64,000 bases of DNA. Origin: Variovorax sp. Root318D1 (GTDB lineage Bacteria > Pseudomonadota > Gammaproteobacteria > Burkholderiales > Burkholderiaceae_C). The DNA is taken from assembly GCF_001424835.1 (NCBI RefSeq), contig NZ_LMCQ01000006.1, positions 56,240 through 120,239 of the forward strand. Direction: 5' to 3'. The notes below the pieces were generated by a model, which ran no database searches, had not been told where the DNA came from, and worked only from the letters and a program-made list of their open reading frames with translations. Shown here piece by piece: positions 16,286 to 23,385 of this stretch. The translations under genes were made by a program, and so were the position numbers. Positions within the stretch are counted from its first letter, which is position 1; each line of letters opens with the position of its first letter.

Positions 16286-16861
16286 ATGTTCGATGCATGC
16301 GTGGGCAGCGTCTGCGGCTTCGCGGGACAGGTGAACCCCGTTTCGGGCGACGCCAACAACATCTGGAAGAACACCGCCTGCGCGAGCCAGAACTCGGTGG
16401 CCGCGCCCAAGCGCGACGACATCCCGATCGCCTACCTCGAGGCGCAGGGCTGGATGCTGTGCGACGGGCGCAAGCTCAAGGTCAGCGCGTACCCGGAGCT
16501 CTTCGCCGCGCTGGGCTACCTGTACGGCGGGGCGAGCGACGACTTCTGCATCCCTGATTACCGCGGCCTTTTTCTGCGCGGCAACGATGCGGGCTCGGGC
16601 ATGGACCCGGATGCCGCGTTGCGCATGGCGCCGACGGGCAGCGGGACTGTCAACGGCGTGGGCTCCTACCAGTGCGATGCCATGCAGACGCACACGCACA
16701 CCTACAAAGCAGTCACGTTGGCGGCGGTGTCGCAGAGCGGCAATGCGGCGGGCCAGTCGTCGGGCGACCTGGAGACCAGCGCGCCCATCAACCCTGCACG
16801 GCTCACGTCTGAGACGCGGCCGAAGAACCTTTCGATCAACTACATCATCAAATTTCGCTGA
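16286..16861 (+). CDS. Phage tail collar domain protein
   Basis: A 191-residue protein with a classic tail-collar domain. GWMLCDGRKL and YPELFAALGYLYGG are followed by FCIPDYRGLFLRGND, and it ends ETRPKNLSINYIIKF, the usual C-terminus of collar and microcystin-dependent (Mdp-like) proteins. The middle holds a Gly/Ala-rich stretch with an HTHTY motif. No other phage structural genes surround it, so this is a stand-alone collar protein rather than a prophage remnant. It has a GAAAAAGGAAATG ribosome site and is separated from the next gene by 11 bp. The cellular role is not known. Confidence 0.85.
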   Translation: MFDACVGSVCGFAGQVNPVSGDANNIWKNTACASQNSVAAPKRDDIPIAYLEAQGWMLCDGRKLKVSAYPELFAALGYLYGGASDDFCIPDYRGLFLRGNDAGSGMDPDAALRMAPTGSGTVNGVGSYQCDAMQTHTHTYKAVTLAAVSQSGNAAGQSSGDLETSAPINPARLTSETRPKNLSINYIIKFR

Positions 16862-16872
16862 GGAGAAAGATC

Positions 16873-17304
16873 ATGAAAAACACGAGTCGACTTGCCATCG
16901 TTTGCGTCTTCTCGATGGCCGTGCTGGCCGGTTGCCAGGGCGGCCTGGGATCGAAGCCGGAGGCGACCCAGGTGGGCGTGGACGCCCAGTGCGTCGTCAC
17001 CGCATCCGGCTACCAGCACATCTTCGCGCGCCATTGCACAGCGACATCCGGCGCGAGCCAGTTGCTGCCGCAGTACTGCGGCAATGCCGCCGCGGCGCAG
17101 AACTTCTGCCGCATGGTCCAGAATGCACCGAACCAGACGCGCACCGTGCAGCCCGACAATCGGATTCGCTATGACTCGAACCTCAACCAGGTCGTCGGCA
17201 CGGCGGGCGAAAAGTGTGGACGCCTCATCATCGAAAGCGCAGCCAATGGCACGACTGTCACCGAGTTTCCCGAACTCGCCGGTGCGCCGGGCAGTTGCAG
17301 CTAG
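16873..17304 (+). CDS. Small Cys-rich lipoprotein
   Basis: A 143-residue predicted outer-membrane or periplasmic lipoprotein. The signal peptide ends in the lipobox LAGC with lipidated Cys21. The mature part has six further Cys residues (about 38, 55, 74, 83, 117 and 142), which could form disulfides in the periplasm. It is tightly placed between the collar-domain gene and the next small gene (11 bp either side), with an AGGAGA ribosome site. No family is recognised. Its genomic linkage to the RhiA-like and collar proteins suggests a shared surface or secretion role. Confidence 0.75.
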   Translation: MKNTSRLAIVCVFSMAVLAGCQGGLGSKPEATQVGVDAQCVVTASGYQHIFARHCTATSGASQLLPQYCGNAAAAQNFCRMVQNAPNQTRTVQPDNRIRYDSNLNQVVGTAGEKCGRLIIESAANGTTVTEFPELAGAPGSCS

Positions 17305-17315
17305 CGGCTGACAAG

Positions 17316-17651
17316 ATGCGGCGAATCATCCAGGCGCCGGAAGGAATGGAGCCCGAAACGCCGGGCCTGCCCAGTCTTCCAATGGACGAATCGATCTGGG
17401 AGGATGGCTATTCGCTCGTCATCGATGAACTGAAGCAGGGAGCGCTGCAGAAGTTCTGGAAGCACTACTACGGCGCCTCCGCCGAGATGGTGCTTTCAGG
17501 CGACGACCTGGCGGCGCTCCGCAAGGACATCATGGCGGTCGTACCGGGCTGCGCGGACAAGCCAGCCGTGGCCGGCTTCTTGCTGGACCTGGCAAGGATG
17601 TGCTCCCGCGCACATCGCCAGAAGCACAGCCTTCACGTCATCGCCGACTAG
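17316..17651 (+). CDS. Hypothetical 111-aa protein
   Basis: A soluble, mildly acidic protein of 111 residues with no signal peptide. The N-terminal third is Pro/Glu-rich (APEGMEPETPGLPSLPM) and the rest is predicted helical (SLVIDELKQGALQKFWKHYYG). It starts 11 bp after the lipoprotein and ends the four-gene group. It is convergent with the dodecin gene. I do not recognise the family. Confidence 0.6.
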   Translation: MRRIIQAPEGMEPETPGLPSLPMDESIWEDGYSLVIDELKQGALQKFWKHYYGASAEMVLSGDDLAALRKDIMAVVPGCADKPAVAGFLLDLARMCSRAHRQKHSLHVIAD

Positions 17652-17677
17652 CGCTGGTGGCCCCAGCCAGTCGGTTG

Positions 17678-17884
17678 CTATTCGAGCGTGAACCCGATCT
17701 TCAGCGTCACCTGCCAGTGCGCGACCTTGCCGTCCACCACGTGGCCACGCGTCTCGGTGACGGTGAACCACTGGATGTTCCGGACCGTCTCGTGCGCCTT
17801 GGCGATGGCCGTCTGCGCGGCATCCTCGATGCTGACGGGCGACGAGCCGGTGAGCTCGAGCGACTTGTAAACGTGATTCGACAT
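17678..17884 (-). CDS. Dodecin (flavin-binding dodecamer)
   Basis: A 68-residue dodecin. The full family pattern is seen: [12 protein letters not shown], then the helix [20 protein letters not shown] with the flavin-stacking Trp, then the hairpin [26 protein letters not shown]. Dodecins assemble into hollow 12-mers that store or buffer flavins (FMN or riboflavin) in the cytoplasm. The gene is monocistronic; the start at 17884 gives the standard N-terminus and has an AAGGAGCAGAG-type ribosome site. Confidence 0.95.
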   Translation of the reverse strand: MSNHVYKSLELTGSSPVSIEDAAQTAIAKAHETVRNIQWFTVTETRGHVVDGKVAHWQVTLKIGFTLE

Positions 17885-17972
17885 GTCTCTGCTCCTTGTA
17901 AGCGTGGACACATCGTAGCCAGTGCATGCGGCGGCAGGGGAAACTTTCTGCATCTGCCTAGGCCGGTCGGGC

Positions 17973-18812
17973 TCAGCGTGTGGAGGCGGCAGCTTTTCGC
18001 CCCTGTTTCCAGGAGCCCGTGCGGTCGTTGGCATCGATGTCGCTCGTGACATCGTCCACCACCGCGAAGCTCACGGCATCGGCATGAAGCACGGGTGCGC
18101 CCCTGTACCAGACATGCGCGGCGTCCGCGGCGTAGCCGCGCCCGAGAACACGCAAGGCCTCGGTGTCCGCGCCGCGCAGAGTGCGCACCACGGGGTATGG
18201 TCCCCGGTTGGGTGTGTCTGTTTCGATGTGGCCGTGGTAGGCGCTGACGCGATCGCGCGCGTACCCGGCGTCGATCAGCGAGAACGTCGGTCCGTGGCTG
18301 CCGGGAATCTCGGCACGAGCGAAATAGCCGCGCTCCGAATCGCGCGCAAACTGCGAGCCCAATGGCTCGAAGCTCGCCGCGTCTCGCACCGTGAAGCCCA
18401 CACCGTCTTCGTACGCGCGCGAGCGATCCCGCGCATAGCCGAAGCCCAGGACGCGATAGGTCGGCGCATGCGCGTCCCGGATGGGCGTGACGCGAACGTA
18501 TGGAATCGCCCAGTAGTCCTGGCCCTTGCGGTAGGTATCGCAGTAGTAGACCGTCTGGAGGTCGCGTGCTTCATGGTCGGACAGCGCTTCGAAGCTCGCG
18601 CCATCGCTGCCGTCGATGGTGCTGCCTCGGTAGTAGCCGCGCTTCGCGTCGCGCGCAAAGTGCTTGTCCAGGCTGCGGAAGGTCTTCAGGTCGGCGGGCG
18701 TGAAGGGCGTGCCGTCGTAAGACCATTGCAGACCATTTTTTGTGTAGCTGCCGCCGTCGCAGCCGGCAAGGCCGAGCAGCAGGCCTAGCAGGATGACAAG
18801 GATGCGGCTCAT
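17973..18812 (-). CDS. DKNYY-repeat lipoprotein
   Basis: A 279-residue lipoprotein with a short signal peptide ending LAGC (Cys18). The mature part is built from repeated units that place an aromatic/acidic core (for example [37 protein letters not shown]) after a T/S-F-x-x-L motif. This is the pattern of DKNYY-family proteins, whose function is unknown. It stands alone and is divergent from the AraC regulator with about 125 bp between them. Its location should be the periplasmic face of a membrane. Confidence 0.82.
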   Translation of the reverse strand: MSRILVILLGLLLGLAGCDGGSYTKNGLQWSYDGTPFTPADLKTFRSLDKHFARDAKRGYYRGSTIDGSDGASFEALSDHEARDLQTVYYCDTYRKGQDYWAIPYVRVTPIRDAHAPTYRVLGFGYARDRSRAYEDGVGFTVRDAASFEPLGSQFARDSERGYFARAEIPGSHGPTFSLIDAGYARDRVSAYHGHIETDTPNRGPYPVVRTLRGADTEALRVLGRGYAADAAHVWYRGAPVLHADAVSFAVVDDVTSDIDANDRTGSWKQGRKAAASTR

Positions 18813-18937
18813 GTGTCTTTGTTGGTTCTTGGCTTTTCGAGCGATTCGCGATGTTCCGCGATGCCGCAACGGAACACCAGCATATATCGAACGACCCCCG
18901 ACGAGGGACTGGACCCGGCGCATGCATACTCCGCGCG

Positions 18938-19774
18938 ATGAGGAACTCGCACCACGTCTGCCGCGTCTTCGGCTCTCCCTGGGAGGGCGTGCATGGCACG
19001 AGCATCTCGAGCAATCGACACTACGGCCGGCACTGGCATGCCACCTTCGGCGTGGGAGTGATCGACGAGGGCGCCCAAAGTTCGGCCAGCGGATGCGGCA
19101 ACGTCGATGCCTATGCAGGCAACCTCATCGCGACCAATCCGGGTGAGGTGCATGACGGCAGGCCGCTCGGCGCAAACGCCCGGCGCTGGCGCATGCTGTA
19201 CCTCGAACCCCATGCGCTTCGATGGGCGGTAGATGCGACTTCGGCGGGCGCGGCGCAGGACATGACATTGATTCGCCCGGTCATCGTGGACGACGAATTG
19301 CGGCGTGTGCTCAGCGAGCTCCTGCGCATGCTGGAGACCGAGGCCCAGTCCGATGCACTGCGCTGCGAGGAAATGCTGGTGCAGGCCTGCACGCTGCTCG
19401 TCGGGCGTCACGGCGCAGGCCGGCTGACCGCCCCTGCGGCATCGGCCGACGTTTCGCGGGCCCGCGAAATGCTCGCATACAACCTCGCACAGCCGCCAAG
19501 CCTGGGCGAACTGGCCGCCGCTTCAGGTGTGAGCAAATTCCAGCTGCTGCGGCGCTTCAAGGATGTCCATGGCGTCACGCCGTTTGCGTGGCTGCTGCAA
19601 CAGCGCACGGAAGTCGCACGCGGACTCGTCCGCCAGGGCGCCGCGTTGACGGAAGCGGCCATGGCTGCCGGCTTTGCGGACCAGAGCCACATGACACGCG
19701 CGTTCGTCCGGCATTTCGGCTACACGCCCGGTGCATGGCAGCGTGCGTGGATACAGCCTGTACCGCTGCAATAG
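18938..19774 (+). CDS. AraC-family transcriptional regulator
   Basis: A 278-residue regulator with an N-terminal cupin-like ligand domain (HWHATFGVGVIDEGA, NPGEVHDGRP) and a C-terminal double helix-turn-helix. The second HTH ends in DQSHMTRAFVRHFGYTPGAWQ, the AraC signature. The ATG at 18938 has the normal family N-terminus; a longer frame from 18851 is unlikely. It is followed 18 bp later by the B3/B4-domain gene, which may be its target or operon partner. The effector is unknown. Confidence 0.9.
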   Translation: MRNSHHVCRVFGSPWEGVHGTSISSNRHYGRHWHATFGVGVIDEGAQSSASGCGNVDAYAGNLIATNPGEVHDGRPLGANARRWRMLYLEPHALRWAVDATSAGAAQDMTLIRPVIVDDELRRVLSELLRMLETEAQSDALRCEEMLVQACTLLVGRHGAGRLTAPAASADVSRAREMLAYNLAQPPSLGELAAASGVSKFQLLRRFKDVHGVTPFAWLLQQRTEVARGLVRQGAALTEAAMAAGFADQSHMTRAFVRHFGYTPGAWQRAWIQPVPLQ

Positions 19775-19792
19775 CGTTCAAGACGTGCCGCC

Positions 19793-20515
19793 ATGGGAGC
19801 GACACACTGCGGCATGCACTTCTTCTTCTCTCATTCGCCGGACATCTGGGAGCGCCATCCCGAACTGGTGCCCGGGGTCCTCGTGGCCCAGGGCATCCTC
19901 AGGAACGCCACCGTGCAGGCTCAGGTGGCGCACTACCACGCCATCGCGCGAGCCAGGCTCGGCGCCGTCGGCACGGAAGCCGATCTTCCGGAGGTCCAGG
20001 CCTGGCGCCGTACCTTCGGGCGCATGGGCCTCAAGCCCACGCAGTACCGCTGCGCGTCCGAGTCCTTGCTGCGGCGGTTCAGGAAGGAAGGTTCACTGCC
20101 GCCGATCCATCCACTCGTCGATCTTTGCAATGCGGTGTCGGTGGCCTTCGCGATTCCGATCGCGGTGTTCGACCTGTCGCAGGTGTCTGAGGGGCTGGAG
20201 GTGCGGTGCGCGGACGGCACGGAAAGCTACCTGGCGTTCTCGGGCGAAACGGAAACGCCCGAACGCGGCGAAGTCATCTTCGCGGATGCCGACGGCCGCG
20301 CGCACGCCCGGCGGTGGACGCATCGGCAAAGCGCCAGATCCGCCGTGCGCGAAGACACCTCCCGTGTGCTCATCGTGGCCGAAGCCCTGCATGCCAATGC
20401 CGCCGAGGACGTGCCGAGGCTGTTGGCCGCGCTGTCCGAGTCGCTGGCCGAGGCCTGGGCGCCGCCGGCAGCGTGCGCGCTCTTGCGAAAGGATGCGCCC
20501 CGCCTGGTGTACTGA
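19793..20515 (+). CDS. B3/B4 domain protein (PheT-beta-like tRNA-editing domain)
   Basis: A 240-residue stand-alone protein with the B3/B4 domain found in the beta subunit of phenylalanyl-tRNA synthetase. The characteristic W-R-R-x-F region, the CASESLLRRF motif and PIHPLVDLCNAVSV are visible. Free-standing members are thought to hydrolyse misacylated tRNA or bind amino-acid-like ligands, but few have been tested. The start could be ATG 19793 or ATG 19814 (MHFFFSHS); the second fits the family better. It is 18 bp downstream of the AraC gene. Confidence 0.83.
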   Translation: MGATHCGMHFFFSHSPDIWERHPELVPGVLVAQGILRNATVQAQVAHYHAIARARLGAVGTEADLPEVQAWRRTFGRMGLKPTQYRCASESLLRRFRKEGSLPPIHPLVDLCNAVSVAFAIPIAVFDLSQVSEGLEVRCADGTESYLAFSGETETPERGEVIFADADGRAHARRWTHRQSARSAVREDTSRVLIVAEALHANAAEDVPRLLAALSESLAEAWAPPAACALLRKDAPRLVY

Positions 20516-20563
20516 GGAGGTGTCGCGAGCCGACTCCGACTTTCTGCCGCAACCGGCGGTGCC

Positions 20564-21391
20564 TCAGGCGCCGCCCGCACGCAAAGGCGGCGGTTCCGCC
20601 GCCATCAGGACCGCCCGCGCCTTGTCCCGCAGGGCAAGCAGCGGTCCCCTCAATTCCTCTTCGGTATCACGAACGCTTGCCGCCGTGGTGACGCTCACAT
20701 TGAAAATGTAGATGGGCCGTTCGGCAATGACGAGGGGTGCCGCAAGCGCGACGACCTCCGGTTGCCATGAAGCCACGCAATAGCCCCGCTGTTCGACGCT
20801 GGCCATCGCGGCCTTGATCTCGTCCCGGATGCGGCCCCATTCGGAGCGCCGTGCATCCCTGAACTTGGCCAGCAGCGCACGGCGCTCGCCCTGCGGCGCC
20901 ACGGCCAGATAGGCCCTCCCGAGCGAGGTGAGCTCCATCGGCACGCGCTGACCCGCAACCACATTGCGCAGTGCCACCTTTCGGTTGTAGCGCACGGACT
21001 CCAGGTACACCATCTCGTCCCGGTCGGGCGCGGCCAGGCCGACGTTGATGCGCATCTTCTCGGCCAGCGCGCGCATCAGCGGCGCCACCGCATGGAGGAC
21101 CGGCGATCCCGAGCGCATGGCGTGGCCGAGGCTCAACACCGGCGCCGCAAGCCGATAGGCCCGACGGCTTCGATCGTGCTCGAGCAGGCCGGTGTCGACC
21201 AGCGTTTGCGTGAGGCGGCTCACGGTCGCGCGCGAGAGTCCGGTGCGCTCCGCGATCTCTCCATTGCCCAGCAAGTCCGCGCCGGGCCGGAAGGCGCGCA
21301 GGATCTCGACGCCCCGCACCAGGGACCTGTTCAGAAGTGGATCTTCATGGTGTTGGCGCCGTGGCGCGGAGCTTGGAGGAGGAGGGTGCAT
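20564..21391 (-). CDS. IclR-family transcriptional regulator
   Basis: A 275-residue regulator. The N-terminal winged helix-turn-helix spans NRSLVRGVEILRAFRPG to GLSRATVSRLTQTLVDTGLLEHD. The C-terminal effector domain has the usual RVPMELTSLGRAYLA and ALAAPLV segments. It is divergent from the TctC-ECH-ACS-PrpD operon, and a perfect palindrome lies in the shared promoter region, so it is very likely that operon's local regulator. The ATG at 21391 follows a GGAG-type sequence and is preferred to an upstream in-frame start. Confidence 0.92.
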   Translation of the reverse strand: MHPPPPSSAPRRQHHEDPLLNRSLVRGVEILRAFRPGADLLGNGEIAERTGLSRATVSRLTQTLVDTGLLEHDRSRRAYRLAAPVLSLGHAMRSGSPVLHAVAPLMRALAEKMRINVGLAAPDRDEMVYLESVRYNRKVALRNVVAGQRVPMELTSLGRAYLAVAPQGERRALLAKFRDARRSEWGRIRDEIKAAMASVEQRGYCVASWQPEVVALAAPLVIAERPIYIFNVSVTTAASVRDTEEELRGPLLALRDKARAVLMAAEPPPLRAGGA

Positions 21392-21426
21392 GAAAGGGGT
21401 TCGAAGCGACAAGGCGAAGCCTATCG

Positions 21427-21449
21427 CAATTTCCATTCAGTGGAAATTG
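21427..21449. promoter_or_regulatory. Candidate IclR operator palindrome
   Basis: CAATTTCCA at 21427-21435 is repeated as its exact reverse complement TGGAAATTG at 21441-21449, with a 5-bp spacer. It lies 36 bp upstream of the IclR start and about 114 bp upstream of the Bug-receptor gene, the right place for an operator controlling both. IclR-family sites are commonly TGGAAA/TTTCCA-type palindromes, so family, place and sequence agree. Confidence 0.65.
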
Positions 21450-21562
21450 GGGGATGCGCGGCGGAGCCCATGTCCCTAAGCTTGTCCCCAGTCGATGAGA
21501 AGAGCAGCAGCGCCGCCCTCGATGCCGGCCTTTCGCATATTCCTTTTTGACGGAGACAAACC

Positions 21563-22564
21563 ATGCAGAGCACCATGACCCTGGCACGTGCCGGGAACGC
21601 ATTTTTTCTTTCGATCGCCTGCGCGGCTGCCGCCAGCCTCGCCACGATGCCAGCTCGCGCCGCATTTCCAGACAAGCCGATCAAGCTCGTGGTGCCTTTC
21701 GCACCCGGCGGCGGCACCGACCTGGTGGCGCGCACCATGGCCATCACGATGGGCCAGGAGTTGGGACAGCCCGTGATCATCGACAACAAGCCCGGCGCGG
21801 GCACGATCATCGGCACCGACGCAGTGGCAAAGAGCGCACCCGACGGCTACACGATGGTGATGGCCACCGTGGCGCACGTGGTGAACCCGAGCATCCAACC
21901 CAAGCTCCCGTACAACCATGACAAGGCCTTCGCGCCGGTCATGCTGGTGGGCATTTCCCCCAACGTGCTGGTGGTTCGCGCGGACAGCCCGCTCAAGTCG
22001 GTCAAGGACCTGATCGATGCGGCCCGGAAGGACCCAGGAAAGCTCTCGTTCGCATCGCAGGGCGCAGGCACGTCGGCCCACCTGGCCGGCGAGCTCTTCA
22101 AGAACCTCACCAAGACCAACATCACGCACATCCCCTACCGCGGTGCGGGCCCGGCCATCACCGACCTCTTGGGTGGACAGGTCGACGTGATGTTCGCGAC
22201 CGCCGCGGCGGTGGGCACGTTCGTCGAGAACGGAAAGCTGCGTCCGCTGGCCGTGACGACCGCCACGCGGTCCGCGGCCCCGGCCCTCGCGAAAGTACCG
22301 ACCATCGCGGAGAGCGGCGTGCTCGGCTACGTCGCGGACAGCTGGTATGGCTTGTACGCGCCCGCCGGAACCCCGGCCGACGTGATTGCGCGCCTCCATG
22401 CCGCTGCGAAGAAGGCCGTGCAGACGGAGGCGTTCCGCAAGCGGGTGGAGTCCGAAGGCCTTGTCATCCAGGGCGGCTCGCCGCAGGACTTCGACAAGTA
22501 CGCCAAGGGCGAGGAAGCGCGCTGGCGCAAGGTGGTCAAGGAAAACAACATCACCGCGGAATGA
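21563..22564 (+). CDS. Bug/TctC-family tripartite tricarboxylate transporter receptor
   Basis: A 333-residue periplasmic solute-binding protein. The signal peptide ends near residue 33 (MPARA), followed by the family start FPDKPIKLVVPFAPGGGTD and later IDNKPGAGTIIGTD. The Bug family is greatly expanded in Bordetella, Cupriavidus and comamonads; its members bind carboxylates, amides and vitamins. No TctA/TctB membrane genes are adjacent, which is usual for these orphan receptors. It heads an operon with enoyl-CoA hydratase-family and acyl-CoA synthetase genes, so the ligand is probably a carboxylic acid that becomes a CoA thioester. Confidence 0.93.
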   Translation: MQSTMTLARAGNAFFLSIACAAAASLATMPARAAFPDKPIKLVVPFAPGGGTDLVARTMAITMGQELGQPVIIDNKPGAGTIIGTDAVAKSAPDGYTMVMATVAHVVNPSIQPKLPYNHDKAFAPVMLVGISPNVLVVRADSPLKSVKDLIDAARKDPGKLSFASQGAGTSAHLAGELFKNLTKTNITHIPYRGAGPAITDLLGGQVDVMFATAAAVGTFVENGKLRPLAVTTATRSAAPALAKVPTIAESGVLGYVADSWYGLYAPAGTPADVIARLHAAAKKAVQTEAFRKRVESEGLVIQGGSPQDFDKYAKGEEARWRKVVKENNITAE

Positions 22565-22578
22565 ACGGAGATATCGAA

Positions 22579-23385
22579 ATGAGCAGCAGCAAACTGATCG
22601 AACTGGAAGTCGAAGGCGGAATCGCCACCCTGTGGCTGAACCGTCCCGAAAAGCGCAATGCGATGAGCGATGGCATGCGCACCGAATTCATCGCCGCGCT
22701 GGAGCACGTGACGTATGACAAGAGCATTCGCGCCCTGGTGCTGACCGGACGCGGCAAGGGCTTTTGCGCGGGCGGCGACATCGCCGGCATGGAGCGCCGG
22801 ATGCAGGCGCCGCCGGGCGAGGTCGGCTTCAACGGATGGAGCCGCCAGCAGCGCGTGCACCACACGCAGTCGCTCCTGCACACCATGCCCAAGCCGACGA
22901 TCGCCGCCGTCAATGGCGCCGCCTCGGGCCTGGGTGCCGACACGGCGCTGGCCTGCGATTTCATCATCGCGTCGGACGCGGCAAGCTTCAGCTGGTCGTA
23001 CATCCACCGGGGCATCGTTCCCGACGGCGGCGGCATGTACTTTCTTCCGCGCCGAGTGGGCTTGGCCAAGGCCAAGGAACTCATCTTCAGTGGCCGCAAG
23101 GTGGAAGCCGGGGAGGCACTGCAGCTCGGCATCGTCGACCGGAAGTCGGACGCCGATGACCTCGTCGCGGACGCGCAGCGCTGGGCTGCCGAGATGAGCA
23201 GGGGCTCGCCAACCGCCCTCGCATTGGGCAAGACGATCCTCAACCAGAGTTTCGAGTTGTCGTCGCACCAGGTGTTTGCCCAAGGCAGCCAGGCGCAAGG
23301 CATTTGCTACACCAGCACCGAGCACCGCGAGTCCGTGATGGCGTTCCTCGCCAAGAGCGGTGCGAACAAGGAGTCCGCGCAATGA
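22579..23385 (+). CDS. Enoyl-CoA hydratase/isomerase family protein
   Basis: A 268-residue crotonase-fold enzyme. The oxyanion-hole segments GKGFCAGGDIAGM and GAASGLGADTALACDF are intact. The second active-site region reads GIVPDGGGMYFLPRRVG, with Asp where hydratases have Glu. This is seen in PaaG-like isomerases and related enzymes, so the reaction may be an isomerisation or another crotonase reaction rather than a simple hydration. The start at 22579 has a GGAGATATCGAA site; an ATG at 22561 overlapping the previous stop is the alternative. The stop overlaps the next ATG. Confidence 0.9.
   Translation: MSSSKLIELEVEGGIATLWLNRPEKRNAMSDGMRTEFIAALEHVTYDKSIRALVLTGRGKGFCAGGDIAGMERRMQAPPGEVGFNGWSRQQRVHHTQSLLHTMPKPTIAAVNGAASGLGADTALACDFIIASDAASFSWSYIHRGIVPDGGGMYFLPRRVGLAKAKELIFSGRKVEAGEALQLGIVDRKSDADDLVADAQRWAAEMSRGSPTALALGKTILNQSFELSSHQVFAQGSQAQGICYTSTEHRESVMAFLAKSGANKESAQ

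Noticed and set aside
16286..16861. Prophage or tailocin remnant because of a tail-collar domain.
   Set aside because: No other phage structural, lysis or integration genes occur nearby, and the neighbouring genes are a RhiA-like protein and a lipoprotein. Stand-alone collar proteins are known outside phage.
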